This document shows positions 19,301-26,380 of a stretch of DNA of 59,534 nucleotides, in pieces. This DNA comes from Actinomycetales bacterium JB111. Lineage in GTDB: Bacteria > Actinomycetota > Actinomycetes > Actinomycetales > Actinomycetaceae. The translations under genes and the position numbers were made by a program. A model generated the notes under the pieces. The model was not told the DNA's origin. It was given only the letters and a program-made list of their open reading frames with translations, and did no database searches. Each line of letters starts with the position of its first letter. Position 1 is the stretch's first letter. Where the stretch lies: positions 1-59,534 of the forward strand of contig FUHX01000044.1 of NCBI GenBank assembly GCA_900163555.1, written 5' to 3'.

Positions 19301-21585
19301 GCGGCCGCGCACACCTCGACGCTCGCGACGTCCGTCGTGCCTGCCGAGTCGGACGGCATGAGGGTCGCGGTGTTGTCCACGATCACGCACTCACCCGCGG
19401 CCGGCCTGATCTCGTGGATGTAGGCGAACGTCTGCTCGCCGTCCGCCGCGTCGAGCACGTCCGGGACGCCGAACTCGGAGAGGTCCACGAGCGAGTCCGA
19501 CAGGGTCGCGGTCGCGTCGGTGACGGTCGGGGCGGTCGCGCCGAAGTCGACCGTTCCGGTCCCGGTCGCGGACCCGGTCGTGCCGCGGTACGCGCTCGCG
19601 TCCCAGGTCGCCGTGACGGAGACGCCGAACGACGACGTCGCGGTGGCCGCCGGGAAGGTGCAGGAGAACGGAACCTCGACGGTCGTGCCCGCGGGCACGA
19701 CGCCGTCGAACGGGTCGATCGTGCAGTCGCCGCCGCCCAGGTCGGGGGTCAGCGCGACCCCGGTGACGTCGATGTCGTTCGGGTTCGTGACCGTCAGGTC
19801 ACCACCGGCCCGGAAGTTCGAGTCGTTCGGGCCCGTGGGCGTCACCGTCACCGTGTAGGTGGCCACGTGCGACTCGCCGGCGGGAACGACGACGGACTCG
19901 TCGTCGACATCCTTGACGACCGTCCACTCGTAGTCCCGGTCGTAGGACTGGTCGAGGGTGATCCCCGCACCGAGGTCCAGGTAGCTATCAAGCGGCGAGT
20001 TCGTGAAGGTGCAGACGATGTCCGCGTCCCCGCCGTCGGCCGCCGGGACGTCCGACAGGACGAGCTGCCCGGTCGCGGCGTCCACCGTGACGAGCGAGGG
20101 GTCGATGCCCGTGCACTGCACGCCGTCGAGCGCCCAGTCCTCGGGGACAGACTCGGTGACCGTGACGGTCTCGCCGGTGAGGACCTCGCCGGCGGTCGAG
20201 TCATCCGTGGTCGCGGTCGGGTTGAGAGTGAAGGTGCGGTCGTCCCAGGCCGAGCCGGTGGTGGTCGAGTCGGACGTGAAGCCGAACGCGGGGACCGTGT
20301 CCGGCGAGCCCTCGACCGTCTTGACGATGGTCAGGGAGCGGATCTGCTCGAGAGAGCCGTAGATGCAGGTCGAGGTGTTGTTGCGCTCCTGCGTCCAGAA
20401 CGTGGCGCTCGTCGACGTGGAAGGGTTGGCCGGGCACTGCGCCCCCGCGGGCGGGGAGAACCCGGCGATGACGAGGCGGTACTCGATGCCGTCGATGTCG
20501 ACGATCGAGTCGCCGACCGAGCTGGAGAACTGGATGCGGTCCGCGCAGCCGTTGGAGTTGATGGGAGAGCTCGTCGGCTCACCGTTCACGCAGTCGGCCC
20601 ACATCCCGGGATCGTTCGGGGTCTCCCACAGCGTCCACGGGAAGGACATCGTCCGGTCGAGGAACCGCAGGTCGAGGTTGCCGTTCAGGTAGTCGTACGC
20701 CCGGGCGCTCAGCGGGTTGTTGTAGTGGGTTGCCCGTGCCAGCAGGAACGGCTCTCCCGAGGTCACGTTCCCGCCCGACGACGGCTGAATGCCCACCACG
20801 CTCTGGAGGCCCATGTTGAGGGTGGTGCTGCATCCGTTGCCTGTCGATCCGTGCGCGCCGCGCGCCTCGCTCGGGTTGGTCACCCAGTTGCTCGTCGTGC
20901 GGGTGTTCCCGGTCCTCGGGTCGACGGTCTGACACGCGTTGGAGTCCCCGGCCGTCCCGGAGAGGCCGCTGATACGTGCCTGGACCCCGCCGATGTCGAC
21001 GGGCCCGCCGGCCAGCGGCATCATGAGCGGCGCCGGCGACCGGAAGAGCCTGGGCGCGACGCCCTCGACCTGTGGGCCCTCGCCTCCGGTCGGGGCGTCC
21101 AGCGAGCCCGGCCGCGCGTCCGCCTCGGGCGATCCGTCGGTCGCGGGGGCGTCGTCGGCCGCGGGGACGTCGTCGGTCGCGGGTGCCTGGCCGGCAGCCG
21201 TCGGCGATGCGGGCGTGGACCCGGCGGGAGCCGCGGGCGCGTCCGGCGCTGCCGGGGCACTCGTCTCCGGCTCGGACGCGGTGCCCGCGGCCGGTGCGGT
21301 CCGCGGGCTCGAGGCCGGCGACGTCGTCGCCTCCTCCTGGGCGGGTCCCGAGCTCGGGGACTCCGCGAGCTCGGCGCCGCCGGAGCGGGCCGCCGGGGTC
21401 TGCTCGCCCACCGCCGCCGCGACGTCCGGCTCGGCGGAGTCGGGGCCCGGGTCGGCATCGAGCGTCGCGAAGGCACTCGAGGAGAGGACGAGTGCGGTCG
21501 CGGCAAGCGCGTGGACCAGGCCACGACCGCGGCGCCCCCCTCTCACGCTGGTCGGTCGCGCGTGGCGCGGGTGCGGGGGTCTCAT
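16360..21585 (-). CDS. Large LPXTG-anchored repetitive surface protein
   Basis: 1741 residues. ATG at 21585 has GAAGGAGC at 8 bases; an open frame 32 codons longer lacks such a site. Residues 1-40 are a signal peptide after a basic stretch. Residues 45-180 are a Pro/Ala/Thr/Ser linker. Residues 255-415 (THYNNPLSARAYDYLNGNLD, ETPNDPGMWADCVNGE) resemble the choice-of-anchor K type domain. Residues 416-532 resemble a SpaA/prealbumin-like domain (SLTIVKTVEGSPDT). Five repeats of about 220 residues follow (about 545-762, 770-992, 1000-1218, 1226-1466, 1474-1690), each with Y-x-W-x-(I/V)-x-K, VTNPN, LGDDY and DDNGTPDDxSDD elements. Residues 1707-1711 are LPDTG, followed by a membrane segment and RRRQRG, a sortase substrate. 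It is probably an adhesin or stalk protein. No sortase is in the window. The neighbouring regulator is a likely controller (inference). Confidence 0.9.
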   Translation of the reverse strand: MRPPHPRHARPTSVRGGRRGRGLVHALAATALVLSSSAFATLDADPGPDSAEPDVAAAVGEQTPAARSGGAELAESPSSGPAQEEATTSPASSPRTAPAAGTASEPETSAPAAPDAPAAPAGSTPASPTAAGQAPATDDVPAADDAPATDGSPEADARPGSLDAPTGGEGPQVEGVAPRLFRSPAPLMMPLAGGPVDIGGVQARISGLSGTAGDSNACQTVDPRTGNTRTTSNWVTNPSEARGAHGSTGNGCSTTLNMGLQSVVGIQPSSGGNVTSGEPFLLARATHYNNPLSARAYDYLNGNLDLRFLDRTMSFPWTLWETPNDPGMWADCVNGEPTSSPINSNGCADRIQFSSSVGDSIVDIDGIEYRLVIAGFSPPAGAQCPANPSTSTSATFWTQERNNTSTCIYGSLEQIRSLTIVKTVEGSPDTVPAFGFTSDSTTTGSAWDDRTFTLNPTATTDDSTAGEVLTGETVTVTESVPEDWALDGVQCTGIDPSLVTVDAATGQLVLSDVPAADGGDADIVCTFTNSPLDSYLDLGAGITLDQSYDRDYEWTVVKDVDDESVVVPAGESHVATYTVTVTPTGPNDSNFRAGGDLTVTNPNDIDVTGVALTPDLGGGDCTIDPFDGVVPAGTTVEVPFSCTFPAATATSSFGVSVTATWDASAYRGTTGSATGTGTVDFGATAPTVTDATATLSDSLVDLSEFGVPDVLDAADGEQTFAYIHEIRPAAGECVIVDNTATLMPSDSAGTTDVASVEVCAAADLTVSKTTVFSYGMSYEWDIDKSPVGVRTDNNGTTWADFDVVVTQGAGVAGSWSMSGEIEVTNPNEFMAVDATVSDLPSVGMLAGVSCTIADGGVVTVPAGATVTVGFACSFTGTPNTTGTNTATVEWDAEGHGTPNGEAEHTIDVTAQETGVPVNRTVTVWDDNGTPDDDSDDVELGTVTWESEGTTTTFPHSVAFAPEPGYCETIVNTGWIAETQDSASAELEWCNSLGIGVIPEGAGTYDSAFDWDIDKTATGVEATDEGYTSSYDITVTPGEEIRTGYEITGQIELRNPDREGEAPTVHVVAELSDGAGTCVVTNGVNVEIPLSSDVVLDVACDLGDDYEVSAGTLWMSAIVYDAPTSELLWEIRTPIIFTMDEATDQSVVAVDDNGTPGDESDDAELGTVEWNADGEPAVFEHSIDRVVEPGYCDTVTNRAVLVDTEWWDEATAEYCNSLDITIVPEGAGSYDSAFAWDIDKTATGVEATDEGYTSSYDITVTPGDETRSGYEVTGQVTVTNPNTEGDTVAVNVAAELSTGESCVVTDGTGVALAPGEAVTLDVACDLGDDYVVPSAGAELSATVTDEDDNQIGVVTSPVDFSMDEATDQSVVAVDDNGTPDDGSDDAELGTVEWNADGEPTVFEHSIDRVVEPGYCDTVTNRAVLVQTLPTETGPDVVPTAQAAEIAAELVEIGPWAEAMASYCNALEVTLGSTGAGSYDAEYAWSIDKSVAYDEEDTDGSVDLDYTIVVTEGAETRSGFEATGEVTVSNPNVEGEPVTVDVTSALSTGEDCVVDGGAGIVLAPGESIVLPFTCELGDDYEVPEAGVVHTTTVADGAGEVLAVLEAPVAFDRDQVVDETVNVVDDNATPDDDSDDRTFGPITWSGEGNQTEFTYRATATVEAGQTAVIVNTAVITETGDEDDATVTITHPVTPVDPAPPAPSTPTRPALPDTGANVAILAFGALGLIGAGAVALGINRRRQRG
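17315..17512. repeat. Intragenic direct repeat, copy 1
   Basis: This 198-base stretch in repeat unit 4 of the surface protein matches 17984-18181 in unit 3 without gaps at 190 of 198 positions by my count. It codes the MDEATDQSVVAVDDNGTP to NRAVLV segment. Such identity at DNA level points to recent duplication or gene conversion. Confidence 0.9.
17984..18181. repeat. Intragenic direct repeat, copy 2
   Basis: Partner of 17315-17512 with 8 mismatches and no gap. A second near-identical pair of about 80 bases (around 17804-17883 and 18479-18558) codes the DEGYTSSYDITVTPG segment of the same units. Confidence 0.9.
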
Positions 21586-22014
21586 GGGGGCGCTCCTTCG
21601 GGGCACGCCCGCACCAGGGCGCGGGCGCGTGCGAGTGCATCGCACGGGAAGAACACCGGGCAGCTGGGGGAACGGCGACATCGCCGCACTGCCCGATCAT
21701 GGCGGGGGTAGGAGTGCCGGCCGGGGGACCGACATCTCGGTGGGTGTCCGTTGCAGGTCGAGTCGCGGGGGGCGGGCCCTCGCGACTCATCACCAGTTCT
21801 AGGTCGCCCCCGCCGTCTCCGACAGGTGGGGAAGCGTCGGCCCTGATCGAGAGTCGGCCATCCGGCGCCGACGCCCGTGCAGACAGCGTCGATGCACGTC
21901 GAATAACGCCGAGATGCATGGATGCCAGTCCGACGACGGCGTCCGGCCGACGGCGAGGGCCGGCGGTCGACGGCGTCCGGCAGGCCGGGGTTCCGGCCGC
22001 CGACGTCCACGGGG

Positions 22015-22058
22015 CGATGCGCACGTGCCCGGCCGACGATGCGCACGTGCCCGGCCGA
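22015..22058. repeat. Perfect tandem 22-bp repeat with GCACGTGC core
   Basis: Two identical head-to-tail 22-base units (22015-22036 and 22037-22058) begin CGATGCGCACGTG and each contain the palindrome GCACGTGC. The spacing of 22 bases is about two helical turns, so a protein bound to each unit would sit on the same face. They lie about 430-470 bases upstream of the surface-protein start. An operator role is inference. Confidence 0.8.
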
Positions 22059-22129
22059 CGACCCGCCCGTCACCGGCCGGCTGGTGTCACGCCATGCCGC
22101 GGACGGGATCCCCGCCCCTCCTCAGGCCT

Positions 22130-22148
22130 GGCGCCGCGCGACGGCGCC
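22130..22148 (-). terminator. Candidate terminator of the LuxR-type regulator
   Basis: A 7-bp stem GGCGCCG/CGGCGCC with a CGCGA loop lies 35 bases past the regulator stop. It is short compared with the other hairpins in the window. Confidence 0.3.
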
Positions 22149-22183
22149 CCTCGGCCTCCCGCGCCCCTACCGGGCGCCAGTGG

Positions 22184-24622
22184 TCACAGGAGTCTCAGCA
22201 CCCCGGCACGGTGGATCGCGGCGGGGCGGGTGCTCACGCCGAGCTTCCGGTAGAGCGAGGAGACGTGGGTGCGGACGGTGGAGGGTGCCACGACGAAGGA
22301 TCGCGCGATCTCGGGAACCGTCGCCCCGGACGCGAGGTGGCGCAGGACCGCGGACTCCCGGTCCGTCAGGGTGACCGTTCCGGTCGCGGCAGGGAAGATC
22401 CCTCGGTGCGCGGCGAGCAGGCGCGTGGCGTCGTCGTCCCCGAGAAGCGGCCGCGCCATGGCCACGATGGGGCGAAGGACATCGACCGGGACCCAGAGGA
22501 AGGGGCGGAAGAACCGGTACTCGCGCGCGAGCTCTGCCGCACGCTCGACCGCCTCCTGCACGACGTAGGTGAGCCCCTCCCGGTACGCGGCGGCAGCACG
22601 CGCGAGCCACAGCTCGACCGCGTAGCGCGGCACCACGTCCACGTGGACGTTCTCCGTCCGCTCGAGGACCTCGGAGTTGCGCCCCTGGGCCAGCATGAGA
22701 CGGATACGTGCCGGCTCGTGCATGAACTTCGCACGTGGCCCCCGGTCGAGCGACTCCAGCCATCCGGCCGCGGCCTCGATGTCCCCGCGAGCCAGGCAGA
22801 GGTCGACGGCGCTGACCTGCAGGAGCACGCCCGCCGCGGGGCTGTGCGCGGTCGGACGGTCGATGAGCATCCGGCGCTCGAGCTCCGCGAGCATCGAGTC
22901 TGCCTCGCCCCGCACCAGCGCCACGCTCGCGAGCACGTTCGCGACCCCCGTGCGCAGGTCGACGTCGGCCACCGCCCCGAACATCGTCCACAGCTCCGCG
23001 ATCGGGTCCCGCTCCCCCGGTGCGGGCTCCAGCACACGTGGGTCGAGCCGGTTGACGAGGTCGGCCGTCCGCACGAGGGCGGGAACCACCTGCGCGGCCC
23101 GCACCTCCATGCCCGGGGTCGCCGCGTCGCCGTGCGGGAACACCGGCGGGGTCGTCGCCCCCTCACCGAGCGCGTCCTCGACCCGGTCGACCCAGGGCAG
23201 CGCGACGTTCGCCGCGCCGGCAAAGGCGAGCGCGATCGCCAGACCGGTATGGACGGCGACGTCGGAGGCCCACGCCGACTCCGGCTCGGCCACCTCGGCC
23301 GGCTCCGGATGGAACTTGAGGGCCTGGTGGAAGGCGACGGCCGCCGTCGGTGCGTCGACCGCGAGCATGCGGCCGAGGCCGAACAGGATGAGGGTCTTGC
23401 GCCACTCCAGGGCGCTGATCGCGTCGCTCGGACCGTTCGGCAGCGGCCCCAGCTCGCGGTGCGGGTCGGACCCGAAGAATCCCGCGGACAGGTAGCGGCC
23501 CAGCCAGTCCTCGAACCGGTCGGTCGTCAGCAGGTCCCGCGAGATGATCAGTCGCGGATCGTCCCTGACCTCGGCCTCCGGGGCCCGCACGGCGATGTCG
23601 TGCAGGACGTCCCCGTGCAGGCGGCCGAGGGCCTCCCAGTGCACGTAGAGGAGCGATCGGACCCGCCCCCAGTCCTCGGCCTCCGCGGCGAGGAACAGCT
23701 CGGCGCGGACGTCCCCCTCGGCGTGGGCGCGGTCGAGCAGGCTCGTCGCCACGTCGCGAACGAGACCCGGGTTCTGCGCGCGGGCGGCGAGCAGCCCGAG
23801 CCGGCGGACGCCGGGCACGAACCGCGGGACGCCGCCGTCGAACACGAGGCTGCCCGCGGCCTCGATGCGGGACAGCAGGCCGGGTCCGGCACGGTCCCCG
23901 AGCAGGGCGTCGAGCACCCAGTCCGACAGGACCTCGGGCACGAGCAGCCCCGCGAACGCCGGCGATCCCATCGCGCCGAAGTCCTCGAGGATGTGCCGGG
24001 CGAGGGCGAGCACGTACTCGGAGTCGGCACCGGAGCGGGGGTCGATCGACCGACCCGCCAGCACGCCCCGGATGAGACCGGGCCAGCCGCCGTAGTCCTC
24101 GGACAGGGCGCGCGCCTCGGCCGGGCGCAGGTCCACCCCGAAGCCCTGGGCGATCGACAGCGCCGCCTCCGCATCGACCCGCAGGTGCTGGGGCCCGACC
24201 GTCACGCTGTCCGACGCAAGAAGGGCGAGACCGCGGATCGAGCGGGAGTTGCGCGCGACGAGCACGACGTTCGGCCCGTCGGAGGCATCGACGGCCCGGA
24301 GGATCGCGTCGGCGCCGCCCTGGTCGACCTCGGCGATGTCGTCGAGGACCAGGGTGTGCCGGGCCATCGAGTCGGAACCGACCGTGTCCAGCTCGGACAG
24401 CGCGCGGGAGACGAGGTCCGCGTCGACCGTCCGTCCGTCCGTGTGGATCCAGTGCACCGGGTCCGTGTGGCCGCCGGCCGGCGAGAGCCGGTAGGCCATC
24501 AGCGTGGTCTTGCCCCAGGCGCGCGGCCCGTGCACGAGCGTGAGGGCGCGCAGGTGCTCGAGGCGACTGCTGGCGAGGGCGGGGATCCGGTACTCGGCCG
24601 CCACACGGGGCGGGGCCGTCAT
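22184..24622 (-). CDS. LuxR/MalT-family ATP-dependent transcriptional regulator
   Basis: 812 residues, the size of large LAL (MalT-like) regulators. Walker A GPRAWGKTT is at 32-40 (K38) and a Walker B-like LVLDDIAEVD at 91-100, so the N-terminus is a STAND/AAA-type NTPase. The middle (about 250-740) is helical, probably TPR-like. Residues 752-812 are a GerE/LuxR helix-turn-helix (LTDRESAVLRHLASGATVPE, STVRTHVSSLYRKLGVS). It has no receiver domain, so it should respond to a ligand or protein. It is the only gene between map and the surface protein and points the same way, which makes the surface protein its likeliest target (inference). The ATG at 24622 lacks a strong ribosome site. Confidence 0.9.
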   Translation of the reverse strand: MTAPPRVAAEYRIPALASSRLEHLRALTLVHGPRAWGKTTLMAYRLSPAGGHTDPVHWIHTDGRTVDADLVSRALSELDTVGSDSMARHTLVLDDIAEVDQGGADAILRAVDASDGPNVVLVARNSRSIRGLALLASDSVTVGPQHLRVDAEAALSIAQGFGVDLRPAEARALSEDYGGWPGLIRGVLAGRSIDPRSGADSEYVLALARHILEDFGAMGSPAFAGLLVPEVLSDWVLDALLGDRAGPGLLSRIEAAGSLVFDGGVPRFVPGVRRLGLLAARAQNPGLVRDVATSLLDRAHAEGDVRAELFLAAEAEDWGRVRSLLYVHWEALGRLHGDVLHDIAVRAPEAEVRDDPRLIISRDLLTTDRFEDWLGRYLSAGFFGSDPHRELGPLPNGPSDAISALEWRKTLILFGLGRMLAVDAPTAAVAFHQALKFHPEPAEVAEPESAWASDVAVHTGLAIALAFAGAANVALPWVDRVEDALGEGATTPPVFPHGDAATPGMEVRAAQVVPALVRTADLVNRLDPRVLEPAPGERDPIAELWTMFGAVADVDLRTGVANVLASVALVRGEADSMLAELERRMLIDRPTAHSPAAGVLLQVSAVDLCLARGDIEAAAGWLESLDRGPRAKFMHEPARIRLMLAQGRNSEVLERTENVHVDVVPRYAVELWLARAAAAYREGLTYVVQEAVERAAELAREYRFFRPFLWVPVDVLRPIVAMARPLLGDDDATRLLAAHRGIFPAATGTVTLTDRESAVLRHLASGATVPEIARSFVVAPSTVRTHVSSLYRKLGVSTRPAAIHRAGVLRLL

Positions 24623-24962
24623 CCGGTCACCGCCGAGAATCCGGGCGCCACCGAGCCAGGCGTCGGGCGCTCAGGACCCGAAACCGCGCGGTCAGTTCGG
24701 GACCCGAGGCCACGTGCGGGGGGATCTGGCCTCATGGATCCGACGACTGCCGCGTCACCGCGAATGCGATCGGGGCGCAGCATTGCAGGATCATTCCTAC
24801 TCAACAGAAACCGGGACGACGCCTTCGAGGGTACAGCGCGGGACCGCACAGCGGTGAGGAATGACAGCGCAATGCGTCACTCCCACGGCCCGCGGGAGGA
24901 ACCGCTGAGGGCGGGGAGGCGCGTGAGGCCGACGGGGCGCGCGGGCGCCGCGGGCCCTTGCC
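24623..24962. other. 340-base gene-free region between map and the LuxR-type regulator
   Basis: No gene is seen. The part 24780-24870 is less GC-rich than its surroundings and holds the inverted octamer TCATTCCT (24791-24798) / AGGAATGA (24857-24864). The regulator's promoter and the 3' end of the secY-adk-map transcript must lie here. No strong map terminator hairpin was found by eye. Confidence 0.45.
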
Positions 24963-25790
24963 CTACGCCAGCGGGGCGACCGTGACCCCGCGGGCAGCGA
25001 GCTCCGTGGCGCCGCCGTCGGGCGCGCTGAGCACCCAGATGCCGCCGCGGTGCACCGCGACCGTGTGCTCCCAGTGCGCCGCCCGCGAGCCGTCGCGGGT
25101 GACGACGGTCCAGTCGTCGTCGAGCACGGTGTTGTCCTGCGAGCCGACCGTCAGCAGCGGCTCCACACACACGACGAGCCCCGGCTTGACCGGGTTCCTC
25201 GGCATGCGCGCGCGATAGTTCACTACGTCGGGCGCCATGTGCATCTCGGTGCCGATGCCGTGGCCGATGTAGTCGCGGACGACGTCGTGGGTGACGCCGT
25301 GCGCGGCCGCGTAGGCGGCCACCTCGTCCTGGACCGCGTGCCCCACGTCCGTCACGTGCTTCGCGCTCGCCAGCGCGGCGACGCCGGCCCACATGGCGAG
25401 CCGCGTGGCCTCCACCAGGTGGGCGTCCCGCTCGGCCCCGGCGCCGACGACCGTCGAGTACGCGGCGTCACCGTGCCACCCGTCGACGACGGCGCCCGCG
25501 TCCACGGAGACGACGTCGCCCTCGACGAGAGGGGTCTCGGACGGGATGCCGTGCACGACGGCGTCGTTGACGGAGACGCAGATCGTCCGCGGGAAGCCGT
25601 GGTAGCCGAGGAAGTTCGACCGCGCACCGTGCTCGGCGAGGACGCCGGCGGCGATCTCGTCGAGCTGGACGGGCGTGACGCCGGGACGGATGGCCTTCCG
25701 CGTCGCCTCGTGAATCGCCGCGACGACGAGGCCGGCGGCGCGCATGGCCACGATCTCGTCGTCGGACTTGTACTCGATCTTCTCCCGCAC
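24963..25790 (-). CDS. map: Methionine aminopeptidase, type I
   Basis: 275 residues. It removes the initiator methionine. All expected residues are visible: H80 and the metal ligands D97, D108, H177, E210 and E241 (VDAGAVVDGWHGDAAYS, YIGHGIGTEMH, CVEPLLTVG, WEHTVAV). There is no N-terminal zinc-finger extension, so it is the short type. GTG start at 25790 with AGAGG upstream, 14 bases after adk. The frame upstream is an extension into adk and is rejected. Confidence 0.96.
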   Translation of the reverse strand: MREKIEYKSDDEIVAMRAAGLVVAAIHEATRKAIRPGVTPVQLDEIAAGVLAEHGARSNFLGYHGFPRTICVSVNDAVVHGIPSETPLVEGDVVSVDAGAVVDGWHGDAAYSTVVGAGAERDAHLVEATRLAMWAGVAALASAKHVTDVGHAVQDEVAAYAAAHGVTHDVVRDYIGHGIGTEMHMAPDVVNYRARMPRNPVKPGLVVCVEPLLTVGSQDNTVLDDDWTVVTRDGSRAAHWEHTVAVHRGGIWVLSAPDGGATELAARGVTVAPLA

Positions 25791-25804
25791 GCGCGCAGTA
25801 CCTC

Positions 25805-26380
25805 TTAGGACGAGGCGCCGAGGGCGGAGAGCAGGCGCTCGGTCACGGACTCGATCGAGCCCATGCCGTCGACCTGGGTGAGCAGGCCGCGCTGCGCGTA
25901 GATGTCGGTCAGCGGGGCGGTCTGCTCGGCGTAGACCTCGAGCCGACGGCGGATGACGACCTCCGTGTCGTCCGCGCGTCCCTGCTCGGTCGCCCGCTGC
26001 AGGAGCCGTGCCACGACCTCGTCCGTGTCGGCCGTGAGCTCCACGACCGCGTCGAGGCTCGTCCCGGCGTCGGCGAGCATGCCGTCGAGCTCCGCGACCT
26101 GGTCGGCCGTGCGCGGGTAGCCGTCGAGCAGGAAGCCGCCCGCGGCGTCGTCCTCGGCCAGGCGGGCGCGGACCATCTCGTTGGTGACCTCGTCGGGGAC
26201 GTACTCCCCCGCGTCCATGTACCGCTGGGCGCGCCTGCCGAGCTCGGTCTGCTCCTTGACGTTGGCGCGGAAGATGTCGCCGGTCGAGATCGCGGGGACG
26301 CCGAGGGCCTCGGACAGGCGTGCGGCCTGCGTGCCCTTCCCGGCTCCCGGGGGGCCGACGAGAATGAGTCGAGAAGTCAT
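25805..26380 (-). CDS. adk: Adenylate kinase, short-lid form
   Basis: 191 residues. It interconverts ATP + AMP and 2 ADP. P-loop GPPGAGKGT at 9-17, AMP-binding STGDIFR and DGYPRTADQ are present. The LID is short and lacks the zinc cysteines, as in other actinobacterial enzymes. The ATG overlaps the secY stop (ATGA), so translation is coupled to secY. Confidence 0.97.
   Translation of the reverse strand: MTSRLILVGPPGAGKGTQAARLSEALGVPAISTGDIFRANVKEQTELGRRAQRYMDAGEYVPDEVTNEMVRARLAEDDAAGGFLLDGYPRTADQVAELDGMLADAGTSLDAVVELTADTDEVVARLLQRATEQGRADDTEVVIRRRLEVYAEQTAPLTDIYAQRGLLTQVDGMGSIESVTERLLSALGASS

Larger units (their letters stand above)
21586..22183 (-). other. 598-base gene-free region upstream of the LPXTG gene
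   Basis: Between the regulator stop and the surface-protein start I see no coding sequence with a plausible start and ribosome site. It holds a weak terminator-like hairpin near 22130, the 22-bp tandem repeat at 22015-22058, and a less GC-rich stretch near 21875-21915 (GTCGATGCACGTCGAATAACG). No convincing -10/-35 pair was found by eye. Its length and repeats suggest regulatory DNA for the surface protein gene. Confidence 0.5.

Noticed and set aside
16276-21711. Plus-strand ORF of 1811 codons opposite the surface protein
   Set aside because: It mirrors the surface-protein gene codon for codon; high GC third positions remove stops on the other strand. Its translation is Arg/Gly/His-rich with no domain, and the minus-strand product has a signal peptide, repeats and LPXTG.
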